The notes under the pieces were generated by a model. That model saw only the letters and a list, made by a program, of their open reading frames with translations. It was not told where the DNA came from and searched no databases. Positions 51,712-61,277 of a stretch of 64,000 nucleotides of DNA are shown here, piece by piece. Every line of letters begins with the position of its first letter. Position 1 is the first letter of the stretch. The translations under genes were made by a program, and so were the position numbers. This stretch comes from Christensenella sp. UBA1685. GTDB lineage: Bacteria; Bacillota; Clostridia; Christensenellales; CAG-138. The stretch covers positions 1 to 64,000 of the forward strand of contig DCKB01000044.1 in the NCBI GenBank assembly GCA_002320595.1. The letters run 5' to 3'.

Positions 51712-53310
51712 ATGAAAAAGTTACTTGTTCTTGCTTTGGCTTTCATGATGCTTCTGAGCGTCATCGCCTGCTCGAACCCCACGACTTCGGACCCCACCCC
51801 CGACCCCGGCCAAACGAATACCGAGGCGACTCCCGCTCCCACGGATGCTCAGGGTACCGAGGAGACCCCGGCTGCTCCGTCCGCTGTTCGGAAAGAGAAC
51901 TTGGTGGTTGCGCTTCAGGCAGAACCCCAGACCATCGACCCCTACGCTGCGTCCCATGACACGACCTTCATCAGCTCGGAAGCGATCTTTGAGCCTCTGT
52001 TCAAGTATGAAGACGGCGAACTGACCCCTTGGCTTGCCACCGCCTATGAAATGGTTGATGACCTGACGCTCAAGTTGACCCTCCGCGACGATGTACTTTT
52101 TCATGATGGCAACAAGATGACCGCGGATGACGTTGTGTTCTCCCTCTGCTATGGCGCAACCAGCAACTTCACGAGCACGCTCTTCGGCGCGATCGACACC
52201 GAGAACACTAAGGCGCTTGATGAGCAGACTGTGGAAGTCAAGCTCCTTTACCCCTACGCCCCGCTGCTTGAGGCTATGGCGAGCCACCGCTGCGCGATCG
52301 TAAGCAAGGCTGCGTACGAATCCATGGACGCGGATGCGTTCGGCCGCGCGCCGGTCGGCACCGGCCCCATGATGTTCAAGGAGTGGGTCAGCGGCGACAG
52401 GATCGAGCTCACCGGCTTTGAACAATACTGGGGTGAGAAGCCCGCGTTTGACAACATGATCATTCGCATCATCCTTGAGGCTTCTTCCCGCACCGTGGAA
52501 CTGGAAACCGGCGGTGTTGACATCGCGTTCCAGATTTCCCCTGTTGACTGGAGCCGCCTGGAGGAAAACCCGGACACCCAGATGCTCACCGGCAACTCCA
52601 TGGGCATGACCTACCTCTGCTTCAACAACTCCAACGAACTCTATGGCAACGAACTTGTCCGCAAGGCCATCGCGTATGCCATCAACGTTGAAGCCGTAGC
52701 AAAGACCGCCTATCAGGGCCAGGCTGATGCCGCCGATGGCTTTATGGCCAGAAGCATCCCCGGCTATAAGAAAGTCGGTCCTTGGGAATACAACCCCGAA
52801 AAAAGCAAGGAACTGCTCAAGCAAGCCGGTTACGAAAACGGCCTTGAAGTGAAATTCGTGACCTTCCAGCAGCAGTATTACAATGCCTGCATCGAAGTGA
52901 TCCAGAGCATGCTGAAGGAGGTTGGCATCACCTGCAGCATCGAAATGGTTGACCTTGCCACCTTCACTTCCATGAACAACAACGGCGAGCTGCCCATGAC
53001 CGTTATGGCAAACAGCGCCTCCATCCCGGATCCCGCAAGCGCGCTGATCGCATGGCCGCTGAGCCGCACCATCTCCCTGCGCCACAACGACCAGCACATT
53101 CAGGACCTGCTTGATCAGGGCGAGCGCACCTACGCCATGGAGGACCGCGTTAAGATCTATGCCGAGCTGCAGGATTACCTTTGGGAGAAGCTCTACCTCC
53201 TCCCGCTGGCATTCCCGATCACCGGTTACGGCGCCCGCTCCAACATCCAGAACTTCGACTTTGTCCCGACCGGCATCCCCGATTTTGCCGCGATCACCTT
53301 CGCAGAGTAA
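51712..53310 (+). CDS. Dipeptide/oligopeptide-type ABC transporter substrate-binding lipoprotein
   Basis: This 532-residue family 5 solute-binding protein has a lipobox (LSVIACSN), then a Thr/Pro-rich linker of about 45 residues, and the mature domain with QAEPQTIDPYAASHD and YEMVDDLTLKLTLRDDVLF. Family 5 proteins carry peptides, nickel chelates, opines or glutathione, so the ligand is open; the neighbours argue for an amino-acid conjugate or small organic acid rather than general peptides. A very good AAGGAGG site precedes the ATG at 51712. A long hairpin follows the stop. Confidence 0.93.
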   Translation: MKKLLVLALAFMMLLSVIACSNPTTSDPTPDPGQTNTEATPAPTDAQGTEETPAAPSAVRKENLVVALQAEPQTIDPYAASHDTTFISSEAIFEPLFKYEDGELTPWLATAYEMVDDLTLKLTLRDDVLFHDGNKMTADDVVFSLCYGATSNFTSTLFGAIDTENTKALDEQTVEVKLLYPYAPLLEAMASHRCAIVSKAAYESMDADAFGRAPVGTGPMMFKEWVSGDRIELTGFEQYWGEKPAFDNMIIRIILEASSRTVELETGGVDIAFQISPVDWSRLEENPDTQMLTGNSMGMTYLCFNNSNELYGNELVRKAIAYAINVEAVAKTAYQGQADAADGFMARSIPGYKKVGPWEYNPEKSKELLKQAGYENGLEVKFVTFQQQYYNACIEVIQSMLKEVGITCSIEMVDLATFTSMNNNGELPMTVMANSASIPDPASALIAWPLSRTISLRHNDQHIQDLLDQGERTYAMEDRVKIYAELQDYLWEKLYLLPLAFPITGYGARSNIQNFDFVPTGIPDFAAITFAE

Positions 53311-53334
53311 TAATAAGCTCCGCTTTCTCAACGC

Positions 53335-53376
53335 ATTGGGGCGCCCGGTCTCCTTGGGGGTGCCGGGCGCCCCAAT
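53335..53376 (+). other. Stem-loop after the substrate-binding protein gene
   Basis: ATTGGGGCGCCCGG pairs perfectly with CCGGGCGCCCCAAT around a 14-base loop, in the 119-base gap before the first permease gene. No T-run follows. Hairpins at this point in importer operons commonly protect the 5' part of the mRNA, so that binding protein is made in excess over the permeases. Confidence 0.65.
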
Positions 53377-53429
53377 TATGCACTTTCGACCGGATAATCC
53401 GGCGTTTTATCCTCTAAAGGAGGCAAGTG

Positions 53430-54431
53430 ATGCTACGCTACATAGCAAAGAGAATTTTTCTAATGATTCCGGTTTTGCTCGGCATTAGTTTCGTTATTTT
53501 TTTACTGATGTACTTCACCCCTGGCGATCCGGCCCAAATGATCCTCGGCGATTTGGCCACAAAGGAAGAGGTTGAGGCGCTCCGGGAGGAGATGGGCCTG
53601 AACGACAGCTTTTTTGAACGTTATTTCCGGTATATGGGCGACCTGCTCAAGGGCGACCTTGGCACCTCTTACACCACAAAGCTCCCCGTCTGGGATGAAA
53701 TTTCCGCTCGACTTCCGGTCACAGCGAAAGTAGCTTTCTTTGTCATTGTCTTTGCTGTGCTCATAGGCGTTCCAATCGGAATTCTTTCGGCTGTCCGGCA
53801 ATACACCATTATCGACAGCATCACCCGCGTTATGGCGCTGCTTGGAATCACCATGCCCAGCTTCTGGTTTGCATTGCTGTTGGTTCTATTGTTCTCCGTA
53901 AAGCTTGGCTGGCTTCCCGCTTCCGGCCTGTATGGCCCGGCTTATTACGTGCTTCCCATCATAAGCATCAGCGCAGCTTCCGTAGCAATTATCACGCGTA
54001 CTGCGCGTTCCAGCATGCTGGAAGTAATCCGGCAGGATTATATCGACACTGCCCGCGCGAAGGGCCAGAAAGAGCGCGTTGTACTTTTTAAGCATGCCCT
54101 TTTGAACGCTTTAATTCCGATTCTCACCGTTGTGGGAATCCAGTTCGCCGGCAGCTTAGGCGGCGCAGTTGTAAACGAACAGGTCTTTGCAATCCCCGGC
54201 ATCGGAAAGCTGATGGTGGATGCCATCAAAGCGAGGAATTATCCTCTCGTTACGGGTTCCGTGCTGGTTCTTTCCCTGCTGCAAAGCTTGGTAAACCTCT
54301 TTATTGACCTACTGTACGCCTTTGTTGACCCACGCATTCGCTCCCAGTACAGCAGGAGCAAAAAGAAAACAAAAGCGCTCAACGGCGCGGTTACCGCCGG
54401 CGCCGGAACAGCGGCAGGCAAAGGGGAGTAA
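53430..54431 (+). CDS. dppB: ABC transporter permease, DppB/OppB type
   Basis: This 333-residue integral membrane protein has about six spans. It has the N-terminal MLRYIAKRIFLMIPVLLGIS block of DppB-type permeases and a late EAA-type loop (DTARAKGQKERVVLFKHALL), where the ATPase docks. AAAGGAGG lies six bases before the ATG at 53430; GTG at 53427 is an alternative. The following gene starts seven bases after its stop. Confidence 0.94.
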   Translation: MLRYIAKRIFLMIPVLLGISFVIFLLMYFTPGDPAQMILGDLATKEEVEALREEMGLNDSFFERYFRYMGDLLKGDLGTSYTTKLPVWDEISARLPVTAKVAFFVIVFAVLIGVPIGILSAVRQYTIIDSITRVMALLGITMPSFWFALLLVLLFSVKLGWLPASGLYGPAYYVLPIISISAASVAIITRTARSSMLEVIRQDYIDTARAKGQKERVVLFKHALLNALIPILTVVGIQFAGSLGGAVVNEQVFAIPGIGKLMVDAIKARNYPLVTGSVLVLSLLQSLVNLFIDLLYAFVDPRIRSQYSRSKKKTKALNGAVTAGAGTAAGKGE

Positions 54432-54437
54432 TTCGCT

Positions 54438-55316
54438 ATGAAGAAAAAAGGAACCGAACAGGGTCATATTAAAAAACGCAGCCAATTCCAGGAAACGTGG
54501 AAGCGGCTTTCAAAAAACCGGCTTGCAATGGTTGGGCTTGCAATCCTTGCCATATTGGTCATTACAGCGATTTTCGCCGACCTCATTGCCCCTTACCCCT
54601 ATGACGAACAGGATTATATGGCAACGCTTCAGTCGCCCTCCTGGGAGCACCTGATGGGAACCGATGAGTACGGCCGCGATATCTTCAGCCGCGTAGTCTA
54701 CGGCAGCCGCACCTCCCTGTATGTTGGCTTCATTTCCCTGATGGGCGGCGCGTTGATCGGATGCATTTTCGGCGCAATCGCAGGCTTTTTCGGCGGAAAA
54801 ACCGACAATATCATCATGCGCACCTGCGATGTGCTCCACGGCATTCCGCAGATCGTTCTTGCCATCGCCATCGCTTCAACGATTGGCCCGGGCATAACCA
54901 GCGCGCTCATTGCCGTTGCGGTCAGTTCCGTGCCGAACTTCGCGCGTGTTGTCCGTGCCGCGACCATGACCGTGCGCGATCAAGAATATGTGGAAGCTTC
55001 CCAGTCTTTGGGCGGCAATAACACGCATATTATTGTTCGCCACATTTTCCCCAACATTCTCGCCCCAATCATTGTGCAGGCAACGCTTGGCATTGGTAAA
55101 TCCATTTTACTCTGCGCGTCTTTGAGCTTCCTTGGCCTGGGCGTTCAGCCGCCTATGCCGGAATGGGGCAGCATGCTTTCAAATGCCAGAACCTTTATGC
55201 GTGACTATTCTTACATGGTCATTTCCCCGGGCATTGCCATTATGCTGACTGTTCTTGCGCTGAACCTCTTTGGCGACGGCCTGCGCGACGCATTGGATCC
55301 CAAGCTGAAGAAATAA
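54438..55316 (+). CDS. dppC: ABC transporter permease, DppC/OppC type
   Basis: This 292-residue permease has the usual N-terminal OppC leader (FQETWKRLSKNRLAMVGLAIL), the LMGTDEYGRDIFSRVVYGSR block diagnostic of DppC, and the EAA-type loop VEASQSLGGNNTHIIVRHI. It forms the channel with the DppB-type partner upstream. GGGGAG precedes the ATG at 54438. Confidence 0.95.
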   Translation: MKKKGTEQGHIKKRSQFQETWKRLSKNRLAMVGLAILAILVITAIFADLIAPYPYDEQDYMATLQSPSWEHLMGTDEYGRDIFSRVVYGSRTSLYVGFISLMGGALIGCIFGAIAGFFGGKTDNIIMRTCDVLHGIPQIVLAIAIASTIGPGITSALIAVAVSSVPNFARVVRAATMTVRDQEYVEASQSLGGNNTHIIVRHIFPNILAPIIVQATLGIGKSILLCASLSFLGLGVQPPMPEWGSMLSNARTFMRDYSYMVISPGIAIMLTVLALNLFGDGLRDALDPKLKK

Positions 55317-55328
55317 GGGAGAAACACG

Positions 55329-56297
55329 ATGGAAACGAAAAACAAACTCTTAGAAGTCAAAGATTTATCCATCCACTACTTCACGGATGAAGGGGTGGTG
55401 CGCGCGGTGAACAACATTGATTTTGAACTTGCGCGCGGTGAAACGATGGGATTGGTCGGTGAAACCGGTGCAGGTAAAACCACCACGGCACGCGGCATCA
55501 TGGGCCTGGTTCCCAACCCTCCGGGGCGTGTTGTAAGCGGCGAAATCCTGTTTGAGGGTAAGGATCTGCTGAACGCTTCAAAGCTGCAGATGCGTCTGCA
55601 CCGCGGCAAAGACTTTTCTATGATTTTCCAGGATCCGATGACGTCCTTGAACCCCATTTTAACCGTGGGCGACCAGATCGCAGAAGTGATCCGCCTCCAC
55701 GAAAAGCTTTCGCACAAAGACGCCAACCGCAAAGCGGCGGAAATCCTCGAAATGGTAGGCATTCCGGCGGAGCGCATGTCAGAATATCCGCACCAGTTTT
55801 CCGGCGGCATGAAGCAGCGCGTTGTCATCGCCATTGCGCTTGCATGCAGCCCGAAGCTTATCATCGCGGATGAGCCGACAACCGCGCTGGATGTCACCAT
55901 CCAGGCGCAGGTGCTGGAGCTTATGCGCGACCTGCAGGAAAAGCTGGGCACCGCAATGCTGCTGATCACGCATGACCTCGGCGTTGTTGCGGACACCTGC
56001 AACAAGGTTGCGATTATGTATGCCGGACAGATTGTGGAAATGGGATCCCTGGAAAACGTATACGATAATACAAAGCATCCGTATACAAAGGGCCTGTTTG
56101 GATCGCTGCCAAGCCTGTCAATCAAAAGCAAACGCCTTGTTCCCATTGACGGCTTGATGCCCGACCCGGTGGATCTGCCTTCGGGCTGCCCATTCCACCC
56201 TCGCTGCCCCGATTGTATGGAAAGCTGTAAATCCCGTATGCCCGTCAAAACAGAAGTTTCGCCGGGACATTATGTACGGTGCCTTCGCTGTGAGTAA
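55329..56297 (+). CDS. dppD: ABC transporter ATPase, DppD/OppD type
   Basis: This 322-residue ATPase has Walker A GETGAGKTT, signature FSGGMKQR and Walker B LIIADEPTTALD. The C-terminal oligopeptide extension contains the Cys-rich CPFHPRCPDCMESC that in DppD/OppD proteins can hold a 4Fe-4S centre. It pairs with the next ATPase. The start codon is 12 bases after the permease stop. Confidence 0.95.
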   Translation: METKNKLLEVKDLSIHYFTDEGVVRAVNNIDFELARGETMGLVGETGAGKTTTARGIMGLVPNPPGRVVSGEILFEGKDLLNASKLQMRLHRGKDFSMIFQDPMTSLNPILTVGDQIAEVIRLHEKLSHKDANRKAAEILEMVGIPAERMSEYPHQFSGGMKQRVVIAIALACSPKLIIADEPTTALDVTIQAQVLELMRDLQEKLGTAMLLITHDLGVVADTCNKVAIMYAGQIVEMGSLENVYDNTKHPYTKGLFGSLPSLSIKSKRLVPIDGLMPDPVDLPSGCPFHPRCPDCMESCKSRMPVKTEVSPGHYVRCLRCE

Positions 56298-56317
56298 AGC
56301 GAGTGATGGAGGTCAGG

Positions 56318-57280
56318 ATGTCAAATACATTGATTGAAGTTCAGAATTTAAAAAAGTATTTTAAAACCAACCATGGCATGCTCCACGCGGTTGATGATGT
56401 CAGCTTCACCATTGAGCAAGGCCAGACCCTGGGCGTTGTGGGCGAATCCGGATGCGGCAAATCCACATTGGGCCGGGTCATCATCAAGCTTCTTGAGGCA
56501 ACCGACGGCAAAGTTCTGTTCCATGGCGAGGATATTACGGCGCGCCCAAGCTCGCTTGATGACCGCCGCAGGATGCAGATGATCTTTCAGGACCCGTTTT
56601 CTTCCCTGAACCCGCGCATGTCTGTCAGCCAGATCATTGCGGAGCCCCTCCAGATCCACCATGTCTGCAAAAGCAAGGAAGATCTGGATCAGCGCATCCG
56701 CAATCTGATGGACACGGTTGGCCTTGCGGAGCGTTTTACCAACGCATATCCGCATGAGCTGGACGGCGGCCGCCGCCAGAGGATCGGCATTGCGCGCGCG
56801 CTTGCCTTGGAACCTGAATTTATCGTCTGTGACGAACCGGTTTCCGCCCTGGATGTATCCATTCAGGCTCAAATTTTGAATTTGATGCAGGATTTGCAGG
56901 AGGAGCGCAAGTTTACCTATATGTTCATCACGCATGATATGTCCGTTGTGAAGCATATCTCCAACAGCATCATCGTGATGTACCTCGGCAACATGGTTGA
57001 AAAGTCCGATGCGGACGAGCTGTTTGAGCACACGCTCCACCCCTATTCCAAGGCGCTGCTTTCCGCAATTCCCGAACCCAACATTCACAAGGAGCGCAGG
57101 CGCACCATCCTGAGAGGCGAGATCACCTCCCCGATCGATCCCGAACCCGGCTGCCGCTTTGCTGCGCGCTGCGCTTATGCAACCGAAGAATGCTCGTGCC
57201 GGACCCCCGAGCTTGAAGAGGTTCTGCCGAAACATTATGTGGCGTGCCACCACGTTCGCGCAATCAACGGCTTAAAGTAA
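56318..57280 (+). CDS. dppF: ABC transporter ATPase, DppF/OppF type
   Basis: This 320-residue ATPase has Walker A GESGCGKST and Walker B FIVCDEPVSALD, but the signature reads LDGGRRQR instead of LSGGQRQR. Asp for Ser there is unusual and could mean this half-site is weakly active, as is common in heterodimeric importers. The C-terminal Cys cluster (CRFAARCAYATEEC) is kept. The start at 56318 has GGAGG five bases upstream. Confidence 0.93.
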   Translation: MSNTLIEVQNLKKYFKTNHGMLHAVDDVSFTIEQGQTLGVVGESGCGKSTLGRVIIKLLEATDGKVLFHGEDITARPSSLDDRRRMQMIFQDPFSSLNPRMSVSQIIAEPLQIHHVCKSKEDLDQRIRNLMDTVGLAERFTNAYPHELDGGRRQRIGIARALALEPEFIVCDEPVSALDVSIQAQILNLMQDLQEERKFTYMFITHDMSVVKHISNSIIVMYLGNMVEKSDADELFEHTLHPYSKALLSAIPEPNIHKERRRTILRGEITSPIDPEPGCRFAARCAYATEECSCRTPELEEVLPKHYVACHHVRAINGLK

Positions 57281-57289
57281 GGAGAACGA

Positions 57290-58660
57290 ATGGAACAGAG
57301 CTATTTTCGTACAATCGCCGAGCATTTTGTCCGTTGTACTGTAACGGATTTTGATCAGGAGACCCTGCATCAGGTCGGCCGTTCTCTTGTGAACTACCTC
57401 GGCGGCAGCATTTATACGGCTTCCCATCAGAGCTGCGCAAAATTGCTTGCGTTTATCCGGACAACGGAACCTGCCGGCAGCGGCAAAGCCTCCATATGGG
57501 CGGACCCCCAGCCGGCAGCGCCCGCAATCGCCGCGTTTTCCAACGCATGCCGCCTTTCCAGCCTCGAGCTGAATGACGGCACCAAGGCATCCGCGCATCC
57601 CGGCATTTACGTCTGGTCCTCCGTGCTCGCAACCTATGAGCAATATGGCGGAAGCGTTGCCGATGTTGTGCGTTCGGTCGTATTCGGATATGATGTCTGC
57701 ACGCGCATGGCCATGCTGGCCATTGACCGCATCCGGGAGCTCGGCCTGCATAACCCCGGCTTTGTCGGCGGGCTTGGCGCCGTTGCTGCAGCCGGCCTGA
57801 TGCGCGGCCTGAGCCTTGACCAGCTCTGCAACGCTTTCGGCATTGCGGCGGCGTTGTTGCCGGTATGCCCCTTCGTCAGCTTTGTTGAAGGTGCGGATAC
57901 CAAGGACTTATACGGCGGTTGGGGCGTCCATCTTGCCATGTTTGCCGTCGATGCGGCACAGCGTGGGCTGACGGGCGCCGAACATGTGCTTGACGGCATC
58001 AAGTCCCTCAACACCGTATTTCAGGGTGACGCCGGGAAAGAGATCGCGCTTGGGGCACCCTATCTCATCAATTGGCTTTCCATCAAGCAATATCCGGCGT
58101 GCTTTGCGGTTAATCCGGCAGTAAATGCAGCGTTTGCCCTGCAGGAAAAATACAACATTGACACCGCGGAAATTGAGTCGGTGCTCGTGGATTCCTATCC
58201 GTATTCCTACGATCTGAACAACGGCGTTGGGCGCGATCCCAATACCACCTCCGGGCGGCTTTCCCTGTATTATACCGTTGCGGTAGCGCTCATCGAGCGT
58301 TCGCTTACGCCGGATGCGTTTACTGCCGAAAAGCTGAAAGATCCGAAATATGCGGAACTGCGCGGCAAAATTACTGCGAAACGCCATGACGCCTATGGGG
58401 ATGGCCCGAAAGGGATCCGCGCCTGCATTCTTGAAGTCCACATGAAGGATGGCCGCGTGTATCAAACGGAATACAACGCCACCGACGTTCATGTGGTATA
58501 TTCGGACGAAATGCTTTATGAAAAGTATTGCGGCCTCACGGAGGGCGCTTTGGCGCCCGACCAGCAGAGGGACCTGTACGACTATGCCATGGCGCTGGCA
58601 AAGCAGGAAAATCTGTCTTATTTGTTGAATATGATGCGTAGGCTTCCTAAAATCCGCTGA
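57290..58660 (+). CDS. MmgE/PrpD-family protein
   Basis: This 456-residue protein belongs to the MmgE/PrpD family, which includes 2-methylcitrate and cis-aconitate enzymes and the iminodisuccinate epimerase. Family blocks are LSSLELNDGTKASAHPG early, NPGFVGGLGAVAAAGL and FGIAAALLP in the middle, and KQYPACFAVNPAVNAA later. In this operon it may dehydrate or epimerise a di- or tricarboxylic or imino-acid substrate. GGAG precedes the ATG at 57290, ten bases after the last ATPase. Confidence 0.85.
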   Translation: MEQSYFRTIAEHFVRCTVTDFDQETLHQVGRSLVNYLGGSIYTASHQSCAKLLAFIRTTEPAGSGKASIWADPQPAAPAIAAFSNACRLSSLELNDGTKASAHPGIYVWSSVLATYEQYGGSVADVVRSVVFGYDVCTRMAMLAIDRIRELGLHNPGFVGGLGAVAAAGLMRGLSLDQLCNAFGIAAALLPVCPFVSFVEGADTKDLYGGWGVHLAMFAVDAAQRGLTGAEHVLDGIKSLNTVFQGDAGKEIALGAPYLINWLSIKQYPACFAVNPAVNAAFALQEKYNIDTAEIESVLVDSYPYSYDLNNGVGRDPNTTSGRLSLYYTVAVALIERSLTPDAFTAEKLKDPKYAELRGKITAKRHDAYGDGPKGIRACILEVHMKDGRVYQTEYNATDVHVVYSDEMLYEKYCGLTEGALAPDQQRDLYDYAMALAKQENLSYLLNMMRRLPKIR

Positions 58661-58685
58661 CGCTTTCATCCACAGGGGGATCAAG

Positions 58686-59894
58686 ATGCAGGTATTCCAC
58701 GAACAATTAAATACCGCAGTTTTAGGGGAATATGATATTATTGTTGCCGGCGGCGGCGTTGCAGGCGTCTGCGCCGCCGTTGCGGCACGGCGCGCCGGAA
58801 TCAAGCGGGTACTTTTGCTCGAAAAGGGCATCCTTTTCGGCGGTCTTGCCACACAGGGATTGATTTCCCTTTATGAACCCATCTGCGATGGAAAAGGGCA
58901 TAAAATCATATACGGAATGGGTGCGGAGCTGATGAAGCTGTGCATGCGTTACGGCCCGGATGTTTTGCCTGAACAGTGGCGCGACGATCCGGATACGGCT
59001 TCCCCGGATGGCGGGAAATATAAAACCTTTTTTTCGCCGGCCATGTTCGCTATGGCGTTGGATGAATTTGTGCTGGATGCCGGCGTAGAAATCCTGTTTG
59101 ATACGCAGGTTGTAGCTCCCGTCATGGAACAGAAGCAATGCGTGGGGCTGCTTGTGGAAAACAAGAGAGGGCGTGGGCTTTACCGCGCTCGCGCAGTCAT
59201 CGACGCCACGGGGGACGCTGATATTTTCTGCCGTGCCGGCGCGCCGTGCGTAACGGGGCAGAACTACATGACTTACCTTGCCTACCGCGCGGATATGGAA
59301 TCGGCTGCCTCTGCCCTTTCGGAAAAGAACATCATCCATGCGCGCAAATGGACGCTCCTCGGCTCCGGCCCAAGGGGGAACGGCCATCCGGAAGGCGTAC
59401 CGCTCATCAGCGGCACCACAGCGGAAGATGTTACTCAATATGTTTTGACAGGCCGGAAAATGATGCTTGATTCCATGCGCAATGAAGACCGCTTTGCGCG
59501 CGATCTCAGCATTCTCCCCACCATGGCGCAGTTTCGAACGACCCGCCACATCGTGGGCGCCTATTCCGTGCAGGAGTCCGACCTGTGCCGCAGGCTACCG
59601 GATTCCATCGCTGCGGTCGCGGACTTCTTGACTGCCGGAGAATGGTACGAAATCCCGTATCGCGCATTGTACAGCCCGGAATACCCAAACCTTTGGACGG
59701 CTGGCCGAACCGTCTCCGCGGACGGTTGGGCCTGGGTGGTCGTCCGTGTCATCCCTGGCTCCGCCTGCTCCGGCCAGGCTGCAGGCTTAGCGGCCGCCCT
59801 CTGCCTGAAGCACGGATTCACGGCGGCTACCCTCCCCTACTCCATGCTCTCGGACGCCCTGGTTGCAGAGGGCGGAAGGATGCACGCGGAGTAG
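58686..59894 (+). CDS. FAD-dependent oxidoreductase
   Basis: This 402-residue flavoprotein of the FAD_oxidored class has an N-terminal dinucleotide loop (IIVAGGGVAGVCAAVAA), the FGGLATQGL pyrophosphate-side block and VIDATGDADIF. The C-terminal half has a further AAGLAAAL helix typical of the class. The reaction is unknown; succinate-dehydrogenase-like and dehydrogenation of a ring compound are both possible. The start is ATG 58686, with GGGGGA upstream. Confidence 0.88.
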   Translation: MQVFHEQLNTAVLGEYDIIVAGGGVAGVCAAVAARRAGIKRVLLLEKGILFGGLATQGLISLYEPICDGKGHKIIYGMGAELMKLCMRYGPDVLPEQWRDDPDTASPDGGKYKTFFSPAMFAMALDEFVLDAGVEILFDTQVVAPVMEQKQCVGLLVENKRGRGLYRARAVIDATGDADIFCRAGAPCVTGQNYMTYLAYRADMESAASALSEKNIIHARKWTLLGSGPRGNGHPEGVPLISGTTAEDVTQYVLTGRKMMLDSMRNEDRFARDLSILPTMAQFRTTRHIVGAYSVQESDLCRRLPDSIAAVADFLTAGEWYEIPYRALYSPEYPNLWTAGRTVSADGWAWVVVRVIPGSACSGQAAGLAAALCLKHGFTAATLPYSMLSDALVAEGGRMHAE

Positions 59895-59999
59895 CCTTCC
59901 TCCGGTTTCGCAGGAAGCCCATGGCAGGCCGTTTATAGCCCTGCTGACCAAGCCGGCACGCGCCGCAGCACGCCGGCCGATTGCTGAAAGGAGCGCACC

Positions 60000-61277
60000 A
60001 TGGAACGAAGCAGTGTTTTATACCAGCAATATACGGAGATTCTGCGGGACGAGCTGGTTCCCGCCATGGGATGTACCGAACCCATTTCCATTGCCTACGC
60101 CGCTGCGAAATGCCGCGCGCTGCTCGGCTGCGAGCCGGAGCGTTGCGTTTTGGAGGTCAGCAGCAGCATTATCAAAAACGTGAAAAGCGTAATTGTTCCA
60201 AATACCGGCGGTCGAAAAGGGATTGAAACCGCTGTTGCCGCCGGCATCGTCGGCGGCGATGAAACCGCGCAGCTGCAGGTGCTTGCCCACATGCAGCCGG
60301 CGCAAATCGACCGGATTGAGGATTATCTTAAAGCAACCCCCATTCTCGTGAAGCATGCCCAAAACGGGATCATGTTTTATATTGACATCACGGTTTGGGG
60401 CAAAGGCCACACTGCGCGGCTGGCCATCTCCCACCATCACACAAACATCATCCGGATTGAAAAGGATGAATGCGTGCTTTTGGACAAAACGGAGGATGCA
60501 AGCGCGCAGAGCGCTTCTGCCGGCAGGAGCGTTTTATCGGTTGAGGGCATTTGGGACTATGTGAATTCCATTGCGCTCGAAGATGTTTCAGATGCGATCT
60601 CCCGCCAAATTGAATACAACAGCGCGCTTGCCAAAGAAGGCCTCGCCAACCGTTGGGGGGCACAAATCGGGCGCATTACACAGCAGCAGAGCAACGGCGA
60701 CGTCCGCATGCTGGCGCGCGCTGCGGCTGCCGCAGGCAGCGATGCGCGCATGAACGGCTGCGAATTGCCGGCCGTCATCCTTTCCGGCAGCGGAAATCAG
60801 GGCATAACCGCCACCATGCCGGTGCTCGTCTACGCCGAGCATCTCGGCAGCACCCATGAGCAGCTCTACAGGGCTCTGGTGCTTTCTGATCTTGTCACCA
60901 TCCATCAAAAAACGGGAATCGGCAGCGTTTCCGCGTTTTGCGGAGCGGTTTGCGCAGGCGTTGGCGCAGGGTGCGGCATTGCCTACCTTCAGGGAGCGGA
61001 TTACGATGTAATCTGCCATACCATTGTAAATGCCCTTGCAATCCTTTCCGGAATGCTTTGCGATGGAGCGAAATCTTCCTGCGCCGCCAAAATATCGGCA
61101 GCGGTGGACGCCGGCATCATGGGATACACCATGTATGCAAGCGGCCAGCAGTTCTATGGCGGAGACGGCATTGTTAAAAAAGGCGTTGAACGCTCCATCA
61201 GCAGCGTATGCACCGTCGCAAGGGACGGCATGCGCGAAACAAACGATTTGATCCTTGAGGTCATGCTGCAAAAATGA
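60000..61277 (+). CDS. L-cysteine desulfidase/serine dehydratase alpha-like (CyuA/UPF0597 family)
   Basis: This 425-residue iron-sulfur enzyme of the CyuA (YhaM) family breaks L-cysteine into pyruvate, ammonia and sulfide, or acts on serine. The Cys ligands are in MGCTEPIS (C25), the later GSVSAFCGAVCAG block and SGMLCDGAKSSC. The C-terminal domain is homologous to the L-serine dehydratase alpha chain. Together with the C-S lyase gene downstream it points to sulfur-amino-acid breakdown. GAAAGGAG precedes the ATG at 60000; a 105-base gap before it holds no gene. Confidence 0.88.
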   Translation: MERSSVLYQQYTEILRDELVPAMGCTEPISIAYAAAKCRALLGCEPERCVLEVSSSIIKNVKSVIVPNTGGRKGIETAVAAGIVGGDETAQLQVLAHMQPAQIDRIEDYLKATPILVKHAQNGIMFYIDITVWGKGHTARLAISHHHTNIIRIEKDECVLLDKTEDASAQSASAGRSVLSVEGIWDYVNSIALEDVSDAISRQIEYNSALAKEGLANRWGAQIGRITQQQSNGDVRMLARAAAAAGSDARMNGCELPAVILSGSGNQGITATMPVLVYAEHLGSTHEQLYRALVLSDLVTIHQKTGIGSVSAFCGAVCAGVGAGCGIAYLQGADYDVICHTIVNALAILSGMLCDGAKSSCAAKISAAVDAGIMGYTMYASGQQFYGGDGIVKKGVERSISSVCTVARDGMRETNDLILEVMLQK

